From Cerrena zonata (lineage: Eukaryota > Basidiomycota > Agaricomycetes > Polyporales > Cerrenaceae), in NCBI GenBank assembly GCA_038087015.1, contig JASBNA010000014.1, positions 434,001-498,000 of the forward strand: a stretch of 64,000 bases of DNA. The letters run 5' to 3'. Of the stretch, positions 22,265 through 31,603 are shown in pieces. Positions within the stretch are counted from its first letter, which is position 1; each line of letters opens with the position of its first letter. A program made the position numbers and the translations under genes. The notes under the pieces are model-generated. The model saw only the letters and a program-made list of their open reading frames with translations, did no database searches and was not told where the DNA came from.

Positions 22265-23655
22265 ATGTCTCAATGGGCAAAGTACTCCACACCTGATCCC
22301 GAACTCGCTCCTCTGTTGGCCAAATTTCCCAAGTTTGGTTTCGACAATCCCATCGCAGTTAGGGAGAGGTTCGACAAGATGCTTCCTGGTGTCTTGAATG
22401 CTACCAAGCACGAACTGCCCGCAGGTGAGTACCTCGTCTGCCATACTCTTCTGTATGTAGCTCTAACTCGACTGCTGCTCAGAAACCGAATATCGTCTTG
22501 AGGATCGCAAAGTCCCAGTGGATGGGGGCGAAATCACCTGCAAGATGTCTGACACCAACCGCGCCGGATGGAGAAACATTCCCGGTTCTGGTTTGGTACC
22601 ATGGAGGAGGTAGGCCGAATAATATTGAGTAGGAATTTGTATTGATGTGTTTATAGGTTGGTTGATGGGAAGAATCGAAATGGATGATTACACTCTGAGG
22701 CGATGGTGTGTCGCCTTGAAAGTTGTGATAGTGAACGTCGACTATAGGTAGGCAGTAGCATCATTTTTTAATCTGGGTTCTGTATCTCATACCTCAATAG
22801 GCTCGCACCCGAATATCCCTACCCAACCGGCCCCAATGACTGTTACGCTGCTTTGAAATGGGTAAGTCGGGTGTCAGCTTGGGATTGAACGGTCGTACTA
22901 ACCTGACTTGAAAACCAGACCGCAGAGAATATTGCATCTTCATCAGGTGACATCAAGAAAGGCTTCTTGGTTGGCGGTTTCTCGGCTGGCGGTACGGCTG
23001 CTGCCCTCATGGCCTTGAAAGCTCGGGACGATCCATTCTTCCAAGGTCGACCCGTCACTGGACAATTCTTGAACGTGCCCCAGGTCGTACATCCAGATGC
23101 TATTCCAGAGAAGTGAGTTTGCTGGACATATCAGTATACAAATCGACTGACAATGTCGCGACTGTGCTATTTTAGATACAAGGATTTATTCCATTCCATG
23201 GAGCAAAACAAAGACTCGCCTATTTTAGATCGGGCAGGATTGCTAAAGACAAATGGTACAACCTTTCTTTGAATCGTCCTATTGTTAAGCATGTTAACCT
23301 TTTTCTTTAGAGCTCGTTGGTGCAAGACCAGACGATGCGAATTTGTGGCCACTGCTTGCTACAACACAAGAAGGTCTACCTCCGGCATTCCTCCAAATAG
23401 GAGGTATAGATCCACTCAGGGATGATGGCCTGGTCTATGAGCAAGCCCTCAGGGAGGCGGGAGTGAAGACCAAATTTGAAGTGTACGTACGATATGTGCA
23501 TTGTGATGTAGATATGCAGCTTGACATTATCGACTAGGTACACTGGGATGCCTCATGGAGGGAGGGCGATGTTCCCGAATGTCGCTATATACAAGCAATG
23601 GGACAAGGATCAGGTGGACGGCCTTGGCTGGTTGTTGTCTGGAGCAGTAGCTTAA
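22265..23655 (+). CDS. Alpha/beta hydrolase, HSL/arylacetamide-deacetylase type; frame break near 22541
   Basis: A carboxylester hydrolase of unknown substrate. Starts MSQWAKYSTPDPELAPLL and is cut by about seven short introns. Oxyanion-hole motif WYHGGGW, nucleophile motif GGFSAGG (Ser in G-F-S-A-G), acid in GGIDPLRDDGLVYE, and the catalytic His in GMPHGGRAM are all present and well spaced. The stop at 23653-23655 follows LLSGAVA. The frame into exon 2 (ETEYRLEDRKVPVDGGEIT) is one base out of register with the following PTAPDGETFPVLVWYHGGG. So one base is extra or missing between 22521 and 22554, most simply around 22536-22545. With the raw sequence translation would stop soon after, at the TAG following PWRR. 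Compared with the usual GDSAGG elbow, this one has Phe instead of Asp. Either a pseudogene or a sequencing indel; see findings. Confidence 0.75.
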
Positions 23656-24007
23656 ATCGTACATGGCATAAGTGACCATGTAACGATGTATGTTGTAAAT
23701 TATTTCACGAGATAAGAAGACCACTTGTATGACGAGACAGGCAGAGAACTCAAGGGCATGATTGTACATGGAGTCGAATCCTGTTGTGACTGCCAATCAT
23801 ATCGAACAACTCGATGAGGAATGACAGACATGTTAGAACCGTGAGTGCTATCCTGAAGGGTAATTCGCTGGAAGAGAGTAAGTTCGTGTTATCTCTCGAA
23901 AAATAGGCAAAAAGAAAGTAATGGTCAAGTGGTGGGCTGAGTCTACTGATGCAGTGCCACTCAGAGCACATAACCATAATAATCTCGAGATGAGGACAAT
24001 TGATCAT

Positions 24008-24107
24008 GCTGGAATGGCCGAGTCGTTAAGGCGAGTGATTTGAATGACCTTGTGTCTCAAACATCACTTGGGCATTGCCCGCGTAGGTTCAAATCCTGCT
24101 TCCAGCG
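24008..24107 (+). tRNA. tRNA-Ser(UGA), with 18-nt intron
   Basis: Seven-base acceptor stem gctggaa pairs perfectly with ttccagc (24100-24106), followed by discriminator g. The D-arm is tggccgagtcgttaaggc. The anticodon stem agtga/tcact encloses the anticodon tga at 24041-24043. Eighteen bases (24045-24062) interrupt the loop after position 37, the usual site of eukaryotic tRNA introns. A long variable arm (gggc-att-gccc) marks a class II tRNA. The T-arm is gtagg-ttcaaat-cctgc. Ser identity rests on the anticodon, the long variable arm and the G discriminator. Confidence 0.92.
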
Positions 24108-25352
24108 AGATTCCATTAGGATTGTGGCTTGCTTTTTAAATCCGCGTTGATTACAACGTTGACGATGCAATTTAGAGTCCCATCTATTCAAAATGTCTAT
24201 CCTCCATTTGTTTCTTATGACACACTCACTTAAAACCGCCCCGCGAGAGCCTTACCATTTCCCTCTTCCCAGCTTTTTAAGAATTCGCTATCTCATCCAG
24301 ATTCGTAATACGCGTTCATAAGCTTCCTTGGCTTGGAGGAAACCACGGCGGTTCGAGGAACGGGAGTGTTAGGCATTATTGACGTTTTGTGACAATATAT
24401 AAAAAGATGTCCGTGAGCTCGTAGACCAGCTGTCATACTGCTCTATGGTCGATCCTCCGGCAGGCAAGGGCTACGTCATCTCTATGTTAGCAGGTCTTAA
24501 CCTTAGGGGTGCCTCGCATCATATCTACGCTAACAGAGGAAGGGGCTCCTCGAGTCCCCGGGAAGAAAGTTGGTAGGTATCTCGAACTGGTGAACTTGGT
24601 CTAGGTTGCTGCCGCCCACAGACTATCTCGTCATTTATCTATCTTTGTGTTGACATATATAGCTTACCTTTGACGACTTGATGTGGTAGCGCTTGCATAT
24701 GAGCCTGCGTATCGGCGGAGGTGATTGCTGGAAACGTCGGCTCCGGGAAGCAAGACTTGGATAGAACTCTACGGGGGAAACTGAAATGAATGAATGAGGC
24801 TTCGGAGAGATATAAATGTTCGAGATGGTGAGCAAAAAGTATCTGTCGATTTTTCCGGTATCGAATTCATTGGCTCCGACTACAGCAGCACAAGCCAATG
24901 TGAAGTAACTTCGCTCCAATACCAGAAGGGGGATAACAATAACTTGCAATATCCACCTCTTTCCTGCGGGTGTCTTTACTGTCTGCAACTTACCCAAATC
25001 GCATTTACATCAGCAAGACCGCTATCATCTCGTCTTGACAGTACCAACAAATAAGAGGGAGCCAGAGAAAATACCTTGGACCAGTACAAAGATTGGTGTC
25101 ATATCATGCCTTCAAATACAAATGGAGAGGTCAGGGTGGTGTGGGTCTGTCTATAAGGGATGCCCTCGACGAGGCATCTTGCATTCGTTACAGAGTAGGA
25201 GGTTTGATTGCACAGGGTATTCATCTAATGTACAGGGCTAAAACTGCTGCTACCTGCACGGCCATCATGAACATCTACTCGACGGAGCAGCAAAGTACAA
25301 AGGATGACTTACTGAGCGTATGAGAAGACAGAATTCTCTTATAACGTGATGT
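24108..25352. other. Intergenic, no gene supported
   Basis: About 1.2 kb downstream of the tRNA. Frames such as 24635-24997 (-) and 24794-25054 (+) overlap each other and lack domains. The run of T at 24124-24138 just after the tRNA is a candidate RNA polymerase III terminator. Nothing else recognised. Confidence 0.45.
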
Positions 25353-25556
25353 TTACAAGCCAAGTCTTTGTTCGTGTGTTTGTGCAGCTTTCTTCTTCCT
25401 CTCCTCCTCTGCCTTCTTGTACTCTTCGTTCTTCGGTCCAGAGGGTTCAGGAGTTCCTTGGGCTTGCATATCAGCCACATGCCTCAAGATCTCTTCTCTG
25501 ACATCCTGTACGTCGTTGTCACTGAGCGCGATAAGAGTGGGAGTTCGACGAATCAT
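25353..25556 (-). CDS. CDC26-like anaphase-promoting complex subunit
   Basis: A single-exon, 67-residue protein starting MIRRTPTLIALSDNDVQDV and ending HEQRLGL. The N-terminus matches the CDC26 pattern M-(L/I)-R-R-x-P-T-x-I-x-L followed by a short acidic helix. In CDC26 this segment inserts into the TPR superhelix of APC6/Cut9 and stabilises the complex. The C-terminal half is Lys/Glu-rich and probably helical. Small size, start at the conserved methionine and lack of introns support a real gene. It is divergent from PRA1 with about 315 bp between the starts. The assignment rests on the first ~12 residues, so a coincidence cannot be excluded. Confidence 0.6.
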   Translation of the reverse strand: MIRRTPTLIALSDNDVQDVREEILRHVADMQAQGTPEPSGPKNEEYKKAEEERKKKAAQTHEQRLGL

Positions 25557-25871
25557 TTCTCCTCTTGAATAGACCAGGGATCACGGAAAGCAGTAAAACT
25601 GTGACAGTATGTGTGAGAGGCGCAGTAGAATGACGTGCAGAGTGAACGGAGAGAGGAAAGACACGTTGTGGTGAAGGAAAGGGCAAGGCGAGAACAATGC
25701 ACGCGTTCGTGTTTGGCTGCGGCGCAGAGAACCGCTCGAGTCCAAATAAACTTCTCTCTCTCAATCATCCACCTACCTCTACTTGAACCAACGCACGCTC
25801 CTTCGCAGACATTCTCATCTTCATCTTCAACCACCAAACTAGTCTTCAGCCACCAAACCAATTCTATAGCC

Positions 25872-26605
25872 ATGGAGGCATTCCTTCGAGTTAGCGAGAC
25901 CCTCAAATCCTTCAGGGTACGCCAGCGTCATTGTTTGTCCGACACGTAGATCCAAGCCTGACCAACTACTCTCTCATTTTCTGCTCGGAATGATTGGTCC
26001 TCTATCTAGGAAGCACGTCTGAGTGCGTTGAGAGGGCCTACAGAGTTCTTCGATCACCATAGGATATCCCGCCCTGCAGACTTGACACAAGCTACTTCGG
26101 TGCGTGCATTTTGAATTATATGCGCTCTTATGCAGGAGTGACTTGACGTGTATTGCGTTTCTTTGTATTGCAGAGAATATCCTACAACACACGCTACTTC
26201 TCAGGAAACTATGGTATCATCGTAGCAATGCTCGCTGTTTACGCCTTGTAAGCCACCCCCAAGTCCCCTGCATACGATAACCCCTTATTAACAGCCCCCA
26301 CTCTATTTTCGTCTCTCAGCCTCACAAATCCCCTTCTCTTGATTGCCCTCGGCTTCCTCGTCGGAGGTTTCGCCGCTATCAACAAATGGGCTCCTGACCC
26401 TGTTCAATTTGGTGATCACACCGTGACCCAGAAACACCTCTACATCGGTCTCTTCGTTATTGGTATCCCTCTTCTCTGGATTTCGTCACCAATAAGCACT
26501 TTGTTCTGGATAGTTGGTGCTTCTGGCATCTTGATCCTTGGACATGCATCACTTATGGAGCCCGGAATCGAGAGCGAGTACGCTTCTGTTCAGGACTCCG
26601 TCTAA
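25872..26605 (+). CDS. PRA1 family protein (Yip3-like, prenylated Rab acceptor)
   Basis: A small polytopic protein of the Golgi/ER that binds prenylated Rab GTPases and acts in vesicle traffic. Four exons: MEAFLRVSETLKSFR, then EARLSALRGPTEFFDHHRISRPADLTQATS, then RISYNTRYFSGNYGIIVAMLAVYA, then TNPLLLIALGFLVGG to the end. The PRA1 hallmarks are R-P-x-(D/E)-x-x-x-x and the N-T-R-Y-F-x-x-N-Y motif, followed by two hydrophobic pairs (IIVAMLAVYA/LLTNPLLLIALGFLVG and YIGLFVIGIPLLWISSP/STLFWIVGASGILIL). The C-terminus is short (ESEYASVQDSV). Length, about 175 residues, is normal for the family. Promoter region shared with the CDC26-like gene. Confidence 0.9.
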
Positions 26606-27167
26606 GGAGAGAGTCGAAAAGTAGTAGGAGGTAGATAAGTGATACGGTGGTGGTTTTTTGATACTTATCTGTGGAATAATTTATTGTATGTAGTCTCGAT
26701 ATTGGACTTTTATTCCCTGATATTTTCGCTTGTTGGATGTTATGAAATGACCCATCTCTTTTGAGTATCACGCAAAGCCTGAACGATGAAGTAGCTTGTC
26801 AGTCGGATCCCTGACATAGTAGTACAATAGTAATAGCATGCGATAAAACCCGGATGGTTACTGTTACTGTGTCAATATGAGGATGAAAAATATAAGAATC
26901 GAAGGAAGGAGGGTACAAGTCGACCTTTTTTAAATATAAAAGATGAAGGAAACCAGAGAGGAAGAAATGCGTCAAAGGAAACCGATAGCGATGACAAACA
27001 AACAAAAAAAGTATAAACAAAACATCGAGATAAGGTAGGTCTGCCGCCGAATAAACCAATAGACGAAAATGCGACAAATCGTGATGAAAGACAATGGTGA
27101 ACGAGGCGATGACGAGGGTAGGGAACGCGGGAGTAATATGTATGGATAGGACCTCAGTGCGTCTACA
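26606..27167. other. Convergent intergenic region
   Basis: Between the PRA1 stop and the ERT1 stop. The 26799-27077 frame on - is hydrophobic and runs through an A-rich stretch (26890-27030), so it reflects composition. Should hold both 3' UTRs. Confidence 0.45.
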
Positions 27168-29574
27168 TCATAGAAGAGGTAACCATTGACCTAAAGGGTA
27201 TAAACATATTGATAAAGACGTTACAAATGGAGTATGTAGATAGTGACGAACCTATTACGAGACTCGGTAGATCCATGATATCTCTCCGGATGGAGAAACA
27301 GAAGGTGCATGGGACGGGCGTGCCATTCGGTTTTAGAAGGATGCAATGCGAATAAACGGATTGCGTCGTGTTTTCGAAAGCGTGGTTAGCAAAGTTCTCC
27401 CAATACTCCACGACCGACTGATTCTCGAATAGCTAAACGGTTTCCGTTAGCCACTGTGAAGAAGTAGAGGAATGATGGTAGAAGGTTACCTCGTAGATGT
27501 ATTTTCGTCGACCAGGAGCAGTCAGATCCTCTTTTTCCCAGCCCGAGAGCATACAGAACTCGGGTCCAACAAGACATATCTCTCCTGTACGTCGCCAAGC
27601 AACTGTGGGTGTACCACTGAACGAGACGAGTTTATCAAGTTCCTACAGTCAAGTCAGAGGGTCATTTCCGTTGACTATATGCGTCTAGGATGTACCAATA
27701 ATGATCGCTGGAAACATTTCTCAACGAAAACTTCGTCTTCTTCAGTCATGGGCATTTGTAGAGCGATCAGCGACGGTCTGAATATCGCTAAAGCTCTCAC
27801 GACGCGGAGAATATCGTTCTTTTCGAAATTTCTAATAAGAAAATGGGAGAGATAATGAGTTGCGATTACCTCTCCTAAAGCTAAACACAGTACTGAGAAT
27901 GAACCCACCGGCAGGATAGGTGTTTCATTAAGAAGTGATACCCCTCAGTGTAGTCATATGGCTTGGTCACAGAGGTGTAGATACTACTAGAGGTATCGTC
28001 CACCTGAGTCACTGCTGACGTAGGAGCGCTGTATCCGTTGTTGTTCTGTGATGATGGCCATGTCGGAGTGTTAGAGCCATCGGATTGGGCCACGCCACTG
28101 ACAGGCGTGCCCGACATTAAGCGAGCACGAGCATAGGGCGGCATAGCGATTGTCCCACTGGAGGATACTTGGCCAGGATACTGTTGAGATATCGACGAAG
28201 CCATTTGCTGTGTCCCTTGCTGTTGTTGGCTGAAATCCGATGACTGACCGTACTGAGTTGAGGGGAACGAGTTGGTAGTTGGAGACATGTAAGTAGAGCC
28301 GTCTGTCCCAGGTAATGCCAAGCCTTGAGTACGTTGTTGCTGTGGTTGCTGTTGCTGTTGTTGGCTAGCGTAATTCGAAGGACCAGGAGCACTTCCATAA
28401 CCATTTGTCGATCCAGCGCTTGAGTTATATTGAGCTTGTATGGGTTCGCCGGGCCAGGCCGCTGTCACTAATCCTCCAGTAGGTTGGGGAGGAGCATAGG
28501 GACCACGTTGTGCGTGGGTGTGTGGTTGAGCATTGCTTGTTGAGGGACTGCCTGATGCGCCGGAATCTGGTGAATTGCCCAATATTGATGAGATGATCGA
28601 GTATTCAAGATTTGCAGCATCGTTACTTGTGTTGTATGCCGCATAAGCTGCGGCTGGGTTGTTAAACGTAGCAAAGATGGATTCGGGTTGAGCAATGTAG
28701 GTATTCTGAGGTTGCTGTGCTTTGAGGTAGTCATGCGGTTGAGTATGATTCTGTGAACAAACATTATTAGATATACCTTGAGATGGCTGCGGTTGTGGAT
28801 GAGGTTGTGAGGGAGGTTCGGAGGATTTTGAGCCATCTCCAGATTTGCTACGTTTAAGAGCATCTACATATGTATTGCATGTGTATTGTGAGGTCATGAG
28901 ACGTAGGGTATATGGTAGTAAAGACGTCGTACCGAGTTCATCGTCATCTAGAAGGTATTTCGCTTTCTTCCGATGACCTTCGGTACAATTGTCTGCCATA
29001 CCCCGCTTGATACAGCGCTGGCATGGTCGAGCTGATGACGGAAGGGTTAATAAAGAGGCATAATGAACATTCAGTAGAGAAGGTGGTCGCTAATGCCAAG
29101 CCAATAGAATTAAAGTTCTGGGCACACTACGATATGCGGTCATCAAATTTGACGACCGAATATCTAATCAAGACCATGGAAGAAAAGGCTAACATCGAGC
29201 CGAAACACTGCGTTCTCCACCTCGCTATCCAAACCGAATTCTGTCGAGCTGTCGAATAGAGCGAAGCACTTACAGTCATCACAGGTTAAATGAGCCTTCT
29301 GACAGTGAAAACACGCCCGATTCGCCTTTTTCTTTTTAGGACCATCCCTACTGCGCGATTGCGGTTGAGGATTCGACTCTGCACTGTCACTCGTTCCATC
29401 GTTAGGACCGCGTTTTCGCTTTGGAGCACTGTTCTTTTTGGAGCCATTTGGGTCTGCACTGGTCGGAGTACTCGGCGCGGTGGTCGAGGAAGAAGCCCCT
29501 GAGAAAGCAGGCAGAATGAGGGGTGGTGCAGAGACGGTAGAGCCGTCGGACTGGTGATTCATGAGCGAGGTCAT
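27168..29574 (-). CDS. ERT1: Zn(II)2Cys6 transcription activator of gluconeogenesis, Ert1/AcuK type
   Basis: A nuclear DNA-binding activator of gluconeogenic genes (e.g. PCK1, FBP1) in relatives. About seven exons. The Zn2Cys6 cluster is [32 protein letters not shown], with six Cys split by a 242-nt intron (29273-29032), then GHRKKAKYLLDDDEL. A long Gln/Pro/Ser-rich middle has a poly-Gln tract and a conserved SIFATFNN...LEYSIISSILGN segment. The C-terminal PAS-like domain carries EGYHFLMKHL, FEKNDILRVVRALAIFRPSLIALQ, EDEVFVEKCFQRSLL, ELDKLVSFSGTPTVAWRRTGE and EFCMLSGW. It ends LVIGQWLPLL-stop after a final intron that replaces the raw frame. Start is the ATG at 29574 (MTSLMNHQSDG); the TTG upstream is not used. 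Divergent from MTQ1. Confidence 0.9.
28334..28366 (-). repeat. Poly-Gln tract in ERT1
   Basis: A run of CAA/CAG codons on the - strand encodes QQQQQQPQQQ within the disordered part of the Ert1-like protein. It is imperfect (mixed CAA and CAG, one Pro), which would limit slippage. Confidence 0.8.
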
Positions 29575-29840
29575 CGCTGGGGACGATGTCGAGAGGGGTA
29601 GATGCAACGAGCAGGAGGACTCAGCGGACTTGACTGTTGAGGTCGGTTGACTCTGAGCGATAAATAGAACTCACACACAGCGTCACGAGAATCCGCCGTG
29701 ATTCCATGACACACAGGCGCTGGTAATTACGACTTTGCACATGTTCCTCACTTTCAGTCACGACGCTGCCAAGTTCGCCGACGACGTCCGACAGAGATAC
29801 CGCGAACGGTTTGAGTTGAAGAGGCTCAAGGTTGAGAGCA

Positions 29841-30811
29841 ATGCCTCGAATATCGCACTTGCTATCGTCTCTTTCTTCCGCGTTAGGTCCAGCGTCTGCT
29901 AGGCTTGAATTCAAATGGATGAAACAAGCTGCTGAGCAGTCTGACAAGGGCACCAGCCTCGTTGAAATGGTGGAACGACGCCTGTGTGGTGAACCTCTCC
30001 AATATATTATTGGTGCGTTCGCCGCGGCTTTCATACTTTTCCATACTTTCTTCCTAACCCGCCCATGCTATTTTTAGGCACACAACCCTTCGGTTCTCTT
30101 GAGTTGCTTGTTCGACCACCTACTCTCATTCCACGTCCGGAAACAGAAGACTGGACACTTCGCCTTGCGGAGCTGGTGGACCCATCACCAGACCGCCCCA
30201 TATCCCTATTGGATATGTGTACAGGCTCAGGATGTATACCACTGTTGTTATGTCATACCTGGAGACCAGGAAGTGTCAATGCGTATGGCGTGGATATTTC
30301 CGCAGATGCCATCAAACTGGCTAGAGATAACGCTGAACGATGTGGTATACATGTTCCCACTGTCACCTACGGTCATTCGTCGTCGTCTTTCAATACCTTC
30401 AAACCGCTGCTGGGAAATATCCGTGATGCGTCCTTTATTCATTCCTTGAAACTTAAGCCGCCATTCAACGTGATCACATCAAACCCTCCATATATCACGC
30501 GGCGAGAATTCAAAGACCTTCCTCCTTCGGTAAGAGACTATGAAGACCATAGAGCTCTTCTCGGTGACCCAGACATCTCTGAAGACGAGCTTTCGTCGCA
30601 TTTGGACAAGGGCCTGACCTTTTACCGCATTATTGCCCGGCTTATCGCAAACCAAGGCATTTTGGCCGACGATGGTATCGTTGCACTAGAGATTGGCTCG
30701 ACCCAAGCTAATGATGTCGGTCGCATCATGCAACGCGAGGGAAGGCTGAACCGTATCGACGTTTGGAAAGACCCCTGGGACAAAGATCGTGTTGTACTTG
30801 CTAGACGATGA
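29841..30811 (+). CDS. N5-glutamine methyltransferase, PrmC/HemK type (MTQ1-like)
   Basis: Methylates the Gln of the GGQ motif of release factors. This fungal type acts on mitochondrial release factor. Two exons: 29841-30012 and 30078-30811. The N-terminal helical domain (about residues 1-60) includes EFKWMKQAAEQ and RRLCGEPLQYIIG-TQPFGSLELLV. The AdoMet-binding motif LLDMCTGSGCIPLLL, the acidic D in YGVDIS, and the catalytic NPPY motif (VITSNPPYITRREF) follow. The LTFYRIIARL and GIVALEIGSTQ segments complete the family pattern. Start at MPRISHLLSSL; a TTG nine bases upstream is not credible. Homologues have longer N-termini, so an upstream targeting exon may be missed. Divergent from ERT1 with 266 bp between starts. 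Confidence 0.88.
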
Positions 30812-31603
30812 TCAAATCCTATGCGAACGAGGGGTCAATCAATTTGTTGCTCAGGGGAATTCCTCCTTCTAGATCGGATTGATAGAAGGAAGGTATCTAC
30901 ACGGCGAATTCGAATATCAAGACACCGGTGAGATGGTGATGGAGAGCGATGTATGGTCGGATGACTATAACGTCGACCTTTCTGAATTGGGCTACGGAAC
31001 TTCATCTAGTCCGTTTCGTCACGTAATGGGGATTCACCAACCCGCGGATAGGTACGCTCTAGTGAGTATACAGTCTTCGCTTTCTTTTCCACTCACCTCT
31101 GTCGTCTAGTTAATAGGGCCGACATCTGCTGGTTGCTGAACAGGAAGCCATAGCTTACCTACACTTGCGATGGTCGGATCATCATGGACTAATACAGCCG
31201 TAATACCTCGAAGAAATACCAATTTCCCAGGTGTCAATGTAAAGATTCATCGTGTAATGCCGTGAGTTGCCCCAAATTAAAATGATTTACTTCAGTAAAC
31301 CGAAAACAAGTTAGCTCGGATGCAGTTCATCGTCGAAAGCCCTTGATAGCCCTTGATGGTGACTACATCATGATCGGGTCGAACGGTTAAGCATGCACAG
31401 CTGTTTATTCAGGGTCCAACTTCCCTCGTGAACAATTGCCATGTGGGGAAAGCGATGTTGGTGGCGGTATCCCGGTCCTCCCACCCGGAAGCTGAGTAGG
31501 TTTGAGTTTAGGAACAGGAACATGGTCACAACAGTCACGATCAAGTTAGATCCAGCAATAATACATTTCCTGTCTGAGACAGTAAGATCCTAGGAAATCC
31601 GAT
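30812..31603. other. Convergent intergenic region, possible orphan exon
   Basis: Between MTQ1 (+) and the Pex5 stop (-). The + frame at about 30891-31109 (GRYLHGEFEYQDTGEMV...) looks codon-like and acidic but has no ATG in good position, and nothing in it was recognised. Left uncalled. Confidence 0.35.

Noticed and set aside
29023..29259. 78-codon + frame inside the 242-nt Ert1 intron
   Set aside because: Lies within the intron, antisense, no recognisable product, though it is kept as a reason to study the intron.
29621..30034. 137-codon - frame
   Set aside because: Antisense to the first exon of MTQ1 and its promoter; no domain or start.
31440..31520. Possible 5S-like or structural RNA (cggtatcccggtcctccc)
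   Set aside because: Only short resemblance; lacks the internal control elements and pairing of 5S rRNA.
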